A stretch of 22,539 bases of DNA from DAOTUL01 sp034437435 (GTDB taxonomy: Bacteria; Chloroflexota; Anaerolineae; Aggregatilineales; Phototrophicaceae): positions 1-22,539 of the forward strand of contig CAYQJO010000048.1 in NCBI GenBank assembly GCA_964417785.1, written 5' to 3'. The translations under genes were made by a program, and so were the position numbers. How positions within the stretch are numbered: position 1 is the first letter of the stretch; every line of letters begins with the position of its first letter. A model generated the notes under the pieces. The model saw only the letters and a program-made list of their open reading frames with translations, did no database searches and was not told where the DNA came from. Shown piece after piece: positions 1-6,280 of the stretch.

Positions 1-2
1 AC

Positions 3-509
3 CAGAACGTACCCAAAACCAACACGACACTGCCAACGCTGGTCATTGACGCTAAAGGGCTGAATCTACTGAAAAAAATAGATGAGTGGTGGAATTTGTT
101 ACCCGAAAACACCATCATCACACCCCATCCCGCCGAAATGGCGCGACTGGCACAGATGGAGACCGGGGACATTCAGGCAAACCGCTGGCAACTGGCCGTC
201 GAGAAGGCCGCTAAATGGCATGTGATTGTGGTCTTGAAAGGAGCGCACACGGTCGTCGCCGCGCCCGATGGACAGATGATGGTTATGCCCTTCAACACAG
301 ATGCGCTGGCAACAGCCGGTACCGGCGATGTGCTGGCAGGGCTGATCACCGGACTGCTGGCGCAGAAAGCTGAACCGTTTTCCGCAGCCGTCACAGGTGC
401 ATATCTGCATGGTCTGGCCGGTCAACTGGCGGGAGAAGCAGGCCACAACCGCAGCGTCATTGCCAGCGATGTGCTGAATACCATACCCGATGCCTGGAAA
501 CGGCTTTAG
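3..509 (+). CDS. nnrD: ADP/ATP-dependent NAD(P)H-hydrate dehydratase, C-terminal part (5' end outside the window)
   Basis: The frame is open from base 3 to the TAG at 507-509, so the gene starts upstream of the window. The family dehydrates damaged NAD(P)HX back to NAD(P)H using ADP or ATP; the fold is ribokinase-like and cytosolic. Family landmarks visible in order are VIDAKGLNLL (the usual 'DADGLN' motif with Lys replacing the second Asp), ITPHPAEMARL, VVLKGAHTVVA, and the nucleotide/anion-hole motif NTDALATAGTGDVLAGLI, followed by the normal C-terminal helix pair. Many bacteria fuse this domain behind an NAD(P)HX epimerase domain (NnrE). Whether that holds here cannot be seen. The stop overlaps the stop of the convergent minus-strand gene by 4 bp (506-509), leaving no room for a terminator. 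The family call is secure. Confidence 0.93.
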   Translation, partial: QNVPKTNTTLPTLVIDAKGLNLLKKIDEWWNLLPENTIITPHPAEMARLAQMETGDIQANRWQLAVEKAAKWHVIVVLKGAHTVVAAPDGQMMVMPFNTDALATAGTGDVLAGLITGLLAQKAEPFSAAVTGAYLHGLAGQLAGEAGHNRSVIASDVLNTIPDAWKRL

Positions 510-763
510 CCATCCATACCCAGTTCCGACCGGCGGCGTCGAGCGGCTTCTTTACCTTCCGCGATACTCTCGCTGACCGGATCGGAAGGGGTTACCGCCT
601 CCAGTTTGCCGCGAATAGTGCCTCCGGCATCCGCAAGTTGCTCGCGGGTCCGCTTCAGATTCACACGCGGGCCTTTGAATAAGGCAACAACACCGCCCAC
701 CAGAAGACCATAGAAAAATCCGGAAAACACCTTACCGTCGTCTATGCGTTTCTTATTCGCCAC
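506..763 (-). CDS. YtxH-domain small membrane protein
   Basis: An 85-residue protein. The frame is open further upstream, but the best start is the GTG at 763. It has a GAGAGGAAAT ribosome-binding site about 5 nt upstream and overlaps the last 11 bases of the preceding gene, a normal coupled arrangement. After a short basic N-terminus (MANKKRIDDGK) there is one glycine-rich hydrophobic segment (FFYGLLVGGVVALF, about residues 14-27), then a basic K-G-P-R-V stretch and an amphipathic helix ending in RRRR. This is the pattern of the YtxH/'gas vesicle-like' general stress family, whose biochemical role is not established. It is last of three co-directional small membrane protein genes (1241-1510, 753-1232, 506-763), which probably form one operon. 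Confidence 0.7.
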   Translation of the reverse strand: MANKKRIDDGKVFSGFFYGLLVGGVVALFKGPRVNLKRTREQLADAGGTIRGKLEAVTPSDPVSESIAEGKEAARRRRSELGMDG

Positions 764-1232
764 TGGTGATTTCCTCTCTGGGATTTCTGCGAATGGCACG
801 ACGGATTCCGGCGAGTTCACGGACAAACACCACAAATCCAGCGAAAAACGCCTGGAAGCGTATCAACGGCGCGGACACATTCTTGCCCACGAACTGCGCC
901 GTCCCTTTGGCGGTATTGAGTGTCTCTTTGGTATCGGTGACAATAGGCGCAATCTCGTTCTGAATCATCACGATCAGCCGCGTGACCTGTAAGATTAACA
1001 CGGTGAGTGCCAGAATGATGAGGATCGCTTCTAACGCCATGATGATAATCACAACATCCCGGATGACCCCAATGGTCTCGGCTGTGCTTTCCGGATTGGT
1101 CGAGACCAGGGCGATCACCAATCCAATCGCAAACGGAAGCACGATGACAGCGACCAGACCGGCGGCAGCCATCATGAGATAGCGCTTAAAGTTGTTGCTG
1201 TCTTTCTCTGTTTCGTTTTCGTTGACTGCCAT
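753..1232 (-). CDS. Two-TM membrane protein with a DUF948-like periphery, function unknown
   Basis: A 159-residue protein starting MAVNENETEK. The ATG at 1232 follows an AAGGA ribosome-binding site that overlaps the TAA stop of the upstream gene (1241-1243). The longer open frame upstream of this ATG reads antisense through the neighbour and is rejected. Two hydrophobic segments are visible, residues about 18-43 and 58-84. They are followed by an amphipathic stretch (QNEIAPIVTDTKETLNTAKGTA) of the kind found in DUF948/YtxG-like proteins, another moderately hydrophobic segment (FFAGFVVFVREL) and a basic tail. YtxG-like and YtxH-like proteins are encoded side by side in other bacteria, which fits the next gene. 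The DUF948 relation is a resemblance, not a firm call. Confidence 0.72.
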   Translation of the reverse strand: MAVNENETEKDSNNFKRYLMMAAAGLVAVIVLPFAIGLVIALVSTNPESTAETIGVIRDVVIIIMALEAILIILALTVLILQVTRLIVMIQNEIAPIVTDTKETLNTAKGTAQFVGKNVSAPLIRFQAFFAGFVVFVRELAGIRRAIRRNPREEITSGE

Positions 1233-1240
1233 ATTTGTCC

Positions 1241-1510
1241 TTAGCGCGAAGTCCTGCGTCTGGATGTAAGTGCCTGGGCAAAGATGAGCAAGATCACCGC
1301 CATGAATGTCGCCGACAGAAAATGCAAGGCTCCAACATTCATCAGGCTGACATCCAATAAAACGCCAGTGAAATGTCCTGCCGCGAAACCACACCAACCG
1401 CAGAGCAAGAAGATCGCCAGTCGTCGTACATCACCACCCAGCAGCAGATGAAACCCTGCACCCAAAAGCGTTGCAAAAACAAAACCAAAAGTCAGGGTTG
1501 GTCCTGGCAC
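1241..1510 (-). CDS. Small hydrophobic membrane protein, unknown function
   Basis: An 89-residue protein that is almost entirely membrane-embedded. Three hydrophobic segments are visible at about residues 6-24, 31-50 and 57-82, ending in a basic tail (TSRRRTSR) that suggests a cytosolic C-terminus. The start is a GTG at 1510 preceded closely by a purine-rich GAGGTAGAG stretch. I recognise no family motif. It is the first gene of a three-gene minus-strand set and lies 8 bp ahead of the next gene, whose ribosome-binding site overlaps this gene's stop, so the two are probably co-translated. The gene reads away from the SRPBCC gene at 1591 across an 80-bp divergent spacer. Confidence 0.65.
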   Translation of the reverse strand: MPGPTLTFGFVFATLLGAGFHLLLGGDVRRLAIFLLCGWCGFAAGHFTGVLLDVSLMNVGALHFLSATFMAVILLIFAQALTSRRRTSR

Positions 1511-1531
1511 CTCTACCTCAAGAGCCTGATG

Positions 1532-1540
1532 TGGTACAAT
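1532..1540 (+). promoter_or_regulatory. Possible extended -10 promoter for the SRPBCC gene
   Basis: TGGTACAAT fits an extended -10 (TG-N-TATAAT with one mismatch). No convincing -35 lies 16-18 bp upstream. Transcription would begin near 1547, giving a leader of about 44 nt before the ATG at 1591. That ATG has no clear Shine-Dalgarno sequence. Confidence 0.35.
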
Positions 1541-1549
1541 TCGGATGAT

Positions 1550-1558
1550 AGTGTAGCA
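1550..1558 (-). promoter_or_regulatory. Possible extended -10 promoter for the small membrane protein operon
   Basis: On the minus strand this reads TGCTACACT, a TG-N-TACACT extended -10 (4 of 6 in the hexamer) without a clear -35. It would start transcription near 1543, about 33 nt before the GTG at 1510. With the element at 1532-1540 it makes a compact divergent pair. Confidence 0.3.
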
Positions 1559-1590
1559 TAAACTACCTGTTTCAGCACGCGCACAAATTC

Positions 1591-2712
1591 ATGCATACCA
1601 TAGACCAGAGAATACTCATTCCAAGTTCACGCGATTTCGTCTGGGATTATGTCAGCGAAATCACTAACAACTCACAATGGCAGACCAGTTGCCAGGATGT
1701 CCGCTTCCTGACTCAATCCCAGAAAGGTCAGGGCATCCGCTGGCGCTATAGCGTCGGCAGCCGCCGTGATTTTGTCATTGAAGTCACGGCCTGGTACGAT
1801 GGTGCAGGCTATGAATACACCATCGTCGATGGCGTTACCTACAAGCAAAATCGCGGTCGTATCCGCCTGCAAGAGATCGCTGAAGGCACCATCGTCCAGT
1901 GGACCTTCATCTACGAGCCAAAAGGGCTGCTCGGCAACATGCGCAATTCGTTGATGACTCGGCGCAGCGTCGAGCAGTCGATCATCGAGAGTCTGTGGGC
2001 GCTCTGGCGCATCATCACAGACAAACAGCGGCAGGACGGTGAGCAAAACTTCACCGCCAAGTCGTTGATGCGTGATGCACCCGATGTCGAAGAGCGCTCA
2101 AAATACAGACCCCGTCATAGCATATCGAGCTATACCGACGAACCACCACCGCTCATTGAAGAACCACCAACCGCTGAGGGTGACACCCGTCCGCGTCCAG
2201 ATGAAGTTGTCCCATCGACGATCAACGACGAGCCAGATTTCCTGACATCGGTCGATTCGCCCTTCGCCCCACCCAGACCAGTCGAGACGCTGGCACCCAT
2301 TGAGGCGGACAAACCTGAACAACCACCCATCGAAGCGACACCGCCACCACCCATAGAGACCACCGCTGATTCACCGGTACAATCTGCACCGTCACCCATC
2401 GATGAGAAACCACCGGCTGCCGAACAGCGGTCCCAGCAATACGGGCCAGCGCCTATCCCGGAACCCCGCGACGAACCACCTGCCCGCGACCTCTCGGATG
2501 AGGATACTTCGACTATCAGCGTATTTGAATTGTTCGGTTTGCCGAAACCGAGTGAAACCCAGGAGATCGAGGCAGTCACACTGGAAGCCGACCCTATCAC
2601 AGCGCCCCCAACGGACCCAGCACCTGCACCAACGCTGCCACCCGCCGAAGGCCGGATAGGTTGGCGCTTGCGCTACCGCAGCACTTTGGTGAAGCTGCGT
2701 CGTCCACAATAA
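1591..2712 (+). CDS. SRPBCC (START-like) domain protein with long proline-rich tail
   Basis: A 373-residue protein in two parts. Residues 1 to about 145 look like an SRPBCC/polyketide-cyclase-type domain: MHTIDQRILIPSSRDFVWDY at the start (the 'V-x-IxAP-x-x-VW' strand-helix opening of the fold), then alternating strands (GQGIRWRYSV, EGTIVQWTFIYEP) and a long C-terminal helix (RRSVEQSIIESLWALWRII) closing the cavity. Such domains usually bind hydrophobic ligands; the ligand here is unknown. Residues about 165-355 are low-complexity and rich in Pro, Glu, Ala and Asp (EEPPTAEG, PPPIETTADSP), probably a disordered acidic linker. It ends in a basic tail (RLRYRSTLVKLRRPQ) that could touch membrane or nucleic acid. 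There is no signal peptide, so it is probably cytosolic. The gene stands alone on this strand. Confidence 0.7.
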   Translation: MHTIDQRILIPSSRDFVWDYVSEITNNSQWQTSCQDVRFLTQSQKGQGIRWRYSVGSRRDFVIEVTAWYDGAGYEYTIVDGVTYKQNRGRIRLQEIAEGTIVQWTFIYEPKGLLGNMRNSLMTRRSVEQSIIESLWALWRIITDKQRQDGEQNFTAKSLMRDAPDVEERSKYRPRHSISSYTDEPPPLIEEPPTAEGDTRPRPDEVVPSTINDEPDFLTSVDSPFAPPRPVETLAPIEADKPEQPPIEATPPPPIETTADSPVQSAPSPIDEKPPAAEQRSQQYGPAPIPEPRDEPPARDLSDEDTSTISVFELFGLPKPSETQEIEAVTLEADPITAPPTDPAPAPTLPPAEGRIGWRLRYRSTLVKLRRPQ

Positions 2713-2713
2713 A

Positions 2714-2743
2714 AAACGCCGTGAAAGTTCATTCACGGCGTTT
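2714..2743 (-). terminator. Rho-independent terminator downstream of tRNA-His
   Basis: A perfect 12-bp inverted repeat (AAACGCCGTGAA paired with TTCACGGCGTTT) around a 6-nt loop. On the minus strand it is followed by TTTTTTATTG, a proper U-tract, so it should end tRNA-His and any read-through from the suf operon. On the plus strand the U-run is weaker (TTTCTCT), but it may also end the SRPBCC gene, whose stop is at 2712. Confidence 0.85.
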
Positions 2744-2748
2744 CTCTG

Positions 2749-2823
2749 GGTGGGTAATGGGACTTGAACCCACAGCCTTCTGTGCCACAAACAGACGCTC
2801 TGACCAATTGAGCTATACCCACC
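2749..2823 (-). tRNA. tRNA-His (anticodon GTG)
   Basis: The minus strand folds into a full cloverleaf. The acceptor stem GTGGGTA pairs with TACCCAC. There is an extra 5' G (G-1) opposite discriminator C73, the identity element of tRNA-His. The D-arm is GCTC/GAGC with loop AATTGGTCA. The anticodon stem TCTGT/ACAGA encloses TTGTGGC, giving anticodon GTG, and the T-arm is GTGGG-TTCAAGT-CCCAT. CCA is not encoded (the bases after C73 are C-A-G). Confidence 0.96.
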
Positions 2824-2837
2824 ATCTCAATAACGGA

Positions 2838-2867
2838 ATTATAGCATGGTCCCACATGAATTGCCTA
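2838..2867 (-). promoter_or_regulatory. Promoter of tRNA-His
   Basis: On the minus strand, TAGGCA (4/6 to TTGACA), an 18-bp spacer, then an extended -10 TGCTATAAT with a perfect hexamer at 2838-2843. Transcription would start near 2831, 8 nt before the tRNA 5' end. The -35 overlaps the stop codon of the methyltransferase gene (2865-2867). Confidence 0.75.
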
Positions 2868-3515
2868 GACCCTTTTTCGTGCAATCAACACCAATGCTAC
2901 ACTGCGCGAACAATCCTCATGGACCAGCTCGGTCTCAAATCCGTGATCGTGGAACGGCTTGAGTAGCGTCTCCATCGCCCCTTCACGCTGGCCGGTAATG
3001 CGATACAGCAGTTCCAGCGTATTCTCGGCTGCCCCCCGTCTCACAAATGTCCCACTGGGGACAATCACCAGCATCCCATCATCAACCAGTACACGACGAA
3101 TTTCGCTCAATGTGTCCGATTGGATGATAAATGGCGTAGGAAACGTGGAAACGACCACAGAGAAGCGCTGAGCGGCAAATGGAAGCTGTTGTGCGCGTCC
3201 CTGAACCAGTGTCGATATCAGACCAGACCGGCGGAGCTTGCGCCGCGCAATCCGTCCCATGCTAGTCGAGAGATCGTAGCCAACCGTCTCATAACCGGCT
3301 CGCTTAAGATCGATTTGCAAGTCGCCAGTGCCGTGTGCCAGTTCCAACACACAACCATCAGTATGCAGATATTTCAGGGCAGCACGCTGCCAGCAGTGCC
3401 ACGCCCCCAGCGAGACGACCTTACTGACAGTATCGTACGTAAACGCCATCTCATTGTAGAGCAAGCGGAAGCCAAAACGCACCGCCGACCACCAGAGCTT
3501 ACTGGCTGAGCGCAT
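2865..3515 (-). CDS. Class I SAM-dependent methyltransferase
   Basis: A 216-residue Rossmann-fold methyltransferase, substrate unknown. Motif I is VLELAHGTGDLQIDL (residues about 56-70; the usual E-L-G-C-G-T-G has become E-L-A-H-G-T-G). The acidic end of strand 2 is VGYDLS (Asp81), and the motif IV region is FSVVVSTFPTPF, followed by the helix SEIRRVLVDDGMLVIVP typical of UbiE/Methyltransf_11 proteins. The N-terminus (FRLLYNEMAFTYDTVS) resembles the lid of UbiE-like enzymes. The start chosen is the ATG at 3515, inside the 3' end of the upstream phosphodiesterase gene (17-bp overlap). Longer starts read through that gene in another frame. It is last in the suf-led operon. A lipid or quinone substrate would fit the phosphodiesterase neighbour, but that is only inference. 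Confidence 0.85.
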   Translation of the reverse strand: MRSASKLWWSAVRFGFRLLYNEMAFTYDTVSKVVSLGAWHCWQRAALKYLHTDGCVLELAHGTGDLQIDLKRAGYETVGYDLSTSMGRIARRKLRRSGLISTLVQGRAQQLPFAAQRFSVVVSTFPTPFIIQSDTLSEIRRVLVDDGMLVIVPSGTFVRRGAAENTLELLYRITGQREGAMETLLKPFHDHGFETELVHEDCSRSVALVLIARKRV

Positions 3516-4221
3516 CCCGGATGGCTTTCGGTTGATCGGTGATAATGGCATCCACACCCAGATCATGCAGCCGCCGCGCCTCATCGGCGTCGTTGACCGT
3601 CCACACATTGACCGCCCGACCGGCTGCATGGGCCGCTGCCACAAATTCGGCATCAACCAGCGAATAATGCGGGTGTTCCGCCTCGTAAGTCAGGTCCTTT
3701 GCCATCTGGATTACCTCGTCCGGCACTTCATCGCTGAAAAGGTAACCCAACCGAACCTGGGGCATGATCTCGCGGAAACGCTTCAGCACCAGCGGGTTAA
3801 AAGACGACACAATCACCCGGTCAGATATGCCGTACTGCTGCACGATACGGGCAACAGCCTGCTCGACCCCATCCCCGGCTATTGACATCGACTTGATCTC
3901 GACATTGATGTGGAGTTGCTGCCCAACCACCTCAAATACTTCATCCAGCGTCGGAATACGCACACCAGCGAACTCCGGCGCAAACCAATTTCCAGCATCC
4001 AGTGCTTTTAGCTCCGCCAGCGTCATTTCACTGACCGTACCCGTGCCACCGGTAGTGGAATCGACAGTGAAATCATGGATGACCACCACCGCACCGTCTT
4101 TTGTGATGTGAACATCCAACTCCGTGCCATCGGCACCCTGGTCAACCGCAAGCTCAAAAGCTGGCAGTGTATTGGGCGGCGAATCCGCCGCTGCCCCACG
4201 ATGACCGTAAATGGCCGTCAT
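3499..4221 (-). CDS. Glycerophosphodiester phosphodiesterase (GDPD family)
   Basis: A 240-residue TIM-barrel enzyme that hydrolyses glycerophosphodiesters to glycerol-3-phosphate and an alcohol. It has no signal peptide, so it is UgpQ-like and cytosolic rather than a periplasmic GlpQ. Catalytic landmarks are H7-R8-G (first catalytic His), GADGTELDVH (metal ligands Glu34 and Asp36), VVIHDFTVDSTTGGTG (second catalytic His49), and HINVEIKS with Glu108 as the third metal ligand. The strongly conserved 'PENT' after HRG is PPNT here (Glu to Pro at residue 16); this Glu is not a metal ligand in characterised members, so activity is likely kept. The ATG at 4221 overlaps the Rieske stop as ATGA, so translation is coupled. 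Confidence 0.92.
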   Translation of the reverse strand: MTAIYGHRGAAADSPPNTLPAFELAVDQGADGTELDVHITKDGAVVVIHDFTVDSTTGGTGTVSEMTLAELKALDAGNWFAPEFAGVRIPTLDEVFEVVGQQLHINVEIKSMSIAGDGVEQAVARIVQQYGISDRVIVSSFNPLVLKRFREIMPQVRLGYLFSDEVPDEVIQMAKDLTYEAEHPHYSLVDAEFVAAAHAAGRAVNVWTVNDADEARRLHDLGVDAIITDQPKAIRDALSQ

Positions 4222-4535
4222 TTGCGCTCTCCGACCTGGACTTCATTGCCTACAACTCGCACCGCATAACTGGCGACATCGGTATAAGCCGGTGGAGACA
4301 GAACTTTGCCCGTTTTCACATCAAACTGCGCTCCATGACGCGGGCATTCCACGATATGGCCTTTCAGCGGACCTTCCGCCAATGGGCCGCCATCATGGGT
4401 ACACACATCCTCAATGGCATAGTATTCACCATCGACGTTATAGACCGCCACCCAGTGATCGTTAATATCCACAACAATTGGCTCACCGCCCGGTTCAAAC
4501 TCATCAGTTGTACCGACTGTGACAAATTCACTCAT
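4218..4535 (-). CDS. Rieske [2Fe-2S] ferredoxin
   Basis: A 105-residue single Rieske domain with both cluster-binding boxes: C45-T-H47-D-G-G and C64-P-R-H67-G-A-Q-F-D. It resembles the soluble ferredoxins of dioxygenase systems (BphF type) and NirD more than the membrane-anchored bc-complex proteins: there is no TM helix and no extra disulfide cysteines. The likely role is a one-electron carrier in the cytosol, partner unknown. Its start overlaps the sufU stop (ATGA at 4532-4535), and its own stop overlaps the phosphodiesterase start. The gene is thus translationally locked into the SUF operon and may be a client or an electron donor of SUF assembly (inference). Confidence 0.93.
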   Translation of the reverse strand: MSEFVTVGTTDEFEPGGEPIVVDINDHWVAVYNVDGEYYAIEDVCTHDGGPLAEGPLKGHIVECPRHGAQFDVKTGKVLSPPAYTDVASYAVRVVGNEVQVGERK

Positions 4536-4936
4536 TCGTCATCCTCATCCTCAAGCTTGCGCCAGTAATCCAGACCATGCAGGCTGACTTGCAGCGCTTT
4601 CAATCCCAACAGCGCACACTTCACCCGATTCTGCGAGATGGGGATACCGAGCAGTTCATATACATGCTCCTTGCTGATCTCTTTGACGTCGCCCACCGTC
4701 TTGCCGATGATTTCCTCACCCAGCATCGAGGCCGCCGCCTGACTGATGGCACATCCTTCGCCATCCCAACCGACCGCCGTGATGACATTGTTCTCATCAA
4801 TTTGCAGGGTCAGCCGCAGACGATCCCCACACATCGGATTATTAACCTCATAATCGACCGTCGCCGGGTCCAGTACGCCAGTGTTTCGCGGATTCATCCC
4901 GTGATCCAGGATGTTCTCGCGATACATGCTATCCAT
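4532..4936 (-). CDS. sufU: SufU, zinc-dependent sulfurtransferase of the SUF Fe-S assembly system
   Basis: A 134-residue IscU-fold protein. Three zinc-ligand cysteines are present, Cys36 (NPMCGDRL), Cys62 (EGCAISQAAASM) and Cys107 (RVKCALLGLKAL), along with Asp38. The insertion between Cys62 and Cys107 and the lack of the IscU His before the last Cys mark it as SufU, which accepts persulfide from SufS rather than acting as a scaffold. The start is the ATG at 4936, with an AGGGAG ribosome-binding site 5 nt upstream. It overlaps the sufS stop by 8 bp. The longer frame upstream reads antisense-like sequence through sufS and is rejected. The C-terminal tail is acidic (EDEDDE). Confidence 0.95.
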   Translation of the reverse strand: MDSMYRENILDHGMNPRNTGVLDPATVDYEVNNPMCGDRLRLTLQIDENNVITAVGWDGEGCAISQAAASMLGEEIIGKTVGDVKEISKEHVYELLGIPISQNRVKCALLGLKALQVSLHGLDYWRKLEDEDDE

Positions 4937-6170
4937 GATTACTCCCTGAAAACAACTGCTTGGCACGATACAGCGCGTCGATAAACTGATCGACTTCTGT
5001 ATTCGTATTATAGAGATAGAAACTCGCTCGTGTCGATGCATTCACCGACAAACACGCATGCAGTGGCTGCGCACAATGATGGCCGGCACGTACCGCCACG
5101 CCTTCCGCATCGAGGACCTGTGCCAGATCATGCGGATGGATGTTATCGAGGGTAAAGGCCGCCACTGCGCCGCGTTGATCTGCCACCGGGCCAAAGATCG
5201 TCACACCGGGAACCTCTTCCAGTCGCTCCATCGCATACTGGATAATCGCCTGCTCGTGGGCATGAATGGCCTCCATACCGATAGCGCTCAGATAATCGAC
5301 GGCTGCACCCAACCCTATCGCTTCCGCGACACTGGGTGTTCCGGCCTCAAACTTATACGGCAGATCGTTCCACTGGCTGCCATCCAGCGTCACCGTCGAG
5401 ATCATGTCGCCACCGCCCATCCAGGGCGGCATCGCGTCCAACAACTCGCGCTTGCCATAGAGAATACCGATTCCAGTGGGACCGATCATCTTGTGGCCGC
5501 TGAAGACATAGAAATCGGCGTCAACCGCACGGACATCGACCGGCAGATGTGGTACCGCCTGCGCACCGTCAACCAGCGCCAACGCACCGGCGTCGTGCGC
5601 CAACCGCACAATCTCCTGTACCGGGTTGATCGTCCCCAGCACATTCGATCCATGCATGACCGTCACCAGCTTCACCTGGTTCTCGCTCACCATACGGGCA
5701 TACTCATCCATGTCGAGCAAACCGTCGGCGGTGATTGGCACGAACTTCAGGTCAAACCCTCGTTCCGCCGCCAAAAGCTGCCAGGGTACGATATTGGAAT
5801 GGTGTTCCATTTCAGTCGAGAGTACCACATCACCTGGTTGCAAATTGGCACGTCCCCAGGTATACGCAACCAGATTGATGCCTTCCGTCGTCCCGCGTGT
5901 AAAAACCACCTCGCGCCAGCTACGGGCATTGATGAAGTCCCGAACCTTTTTCCGTGCTCCTTCATATGCCGCTGTCGCCTCCTCACTCAATTTATGAATG
6001 CCGCGATGCACATTGGCATGATAGCGCCGGTAATAATCGCTCATGGCGTCGATCACCTGATTCGGGCGCTGGCTGGAAGCGGCATTGTCCAGGTAGATCA
6101 GCGGTTTTCCAGGGCTGTGTTCCTGGTGGAGTATGGGAAAATCAGCACGGATAGCGTCAACATCATACAT
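4929..6170 (-). CDS. sufS: SufS, cysteine desulfurase (group II)
   Basis: A 413-residue fold-type I PLP enzyme that removes sulfur from cysteine as a persulfide and passes it to SufU. The PLP lysine is K227 in FSGHKMIGPTGIG. The cofactor-binding residues lie in TRGTTEGINLVA, EMEHHSNIVPWQ and DGAQAVPHLPVDV. The persulfide cysteine is C366 in RAGHHCAQPLH, the short-loop form of group II enzymes. The N-terminus (DFPILHQE.. YLDNAASSQRP) is standard, and length is normal for the family (about 405-420). The ATG at 6170 has AGAGGA about 9 nt upstream. A 110-bp gap with a hairpin (6210-6243) separates it from sufD, the only sizeable gap in the operon. Confidence 0.97.
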   Translation of the reverse strand: MYDVDAIRADFPILHQEHSPGKPLIYLDNAASSQRPNQVIDAMSDYYRRYHANVHRGIHKLSEEATAAYEGARKKVRDFINARSWREVVFTRGTTEGINLVAYTWGRANLQPGDVVLSTEMEHHSNIVPWQLLAAERGFDLKFVPITADGLLDMDEYARMVSENQVKLVTVMHGSNVLGTINPVQEIVRLAHDAGALALVDGAQAVPHLPVDVRAVDADFYVFSGHKMIGPTGIGILYGKRELLDAMPPWMGGGDMISTVTLDGSQWNDLPYKFEAGTPSVAEAIGLGAAVDYLSAIGMEAIHAHEQAIIQYAMERLEEVPGVTIFGPVADQRGAVAAFTLDNIHPHDLAQVLDAEGVAVRAGHHCAQPLHACLSVNASTRASFYLYNTNTEVDQFIDALYRAKQLFSGSNHG

Positions 6171-6209
6171 CAGTACGGGTCCTCTAGGTTAGCTTTATGT
6201 AATTTTAAA

Positions 6210-6243
6210 CAGAGGCACGTCTGTGTAACAAGACGCGCCTCTG
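6210..6243 (-). promoter_or_regulatory. Hairpin between sufD and sufS (possible attenuator or mRNA-processing element)
   Basis: CAGAGGC pairs with GCCTCTG and the inner CGTCT pairs with AGACG, separated by one A/C mismatch, around an 8-nt loop. On the minus strand it is followed by TTTAAAATTAC, an AU-rich but not pure U-tract, so it may be a partial terminator, a stability element or a processing site. It lies 38 bp after the sufD stop and 40 bp before the sufS start. I see no clear promoter between it and sufS. Confidence 0.6.
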
Positions 6244-6280
6244 CATGATTTTGTATTTAACACCCGGCCAGTCGGATCAA

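Noticed and set aside
2098..2790. Minus-strand open frames within the proline-rich tail of the SRPBCC gene
   Set aside because: Compositional shadows of CCA/CCG-rich codons, giving Gly/Ser- or Trp-rich nonsense.
5058..6248. Long plus-strand open frame (396 codons) across sufS
   Set aside because: It is antisense to an unmistakable cysteine desulfurase with all catalytic residues, and its translation has no domain-like pattern.
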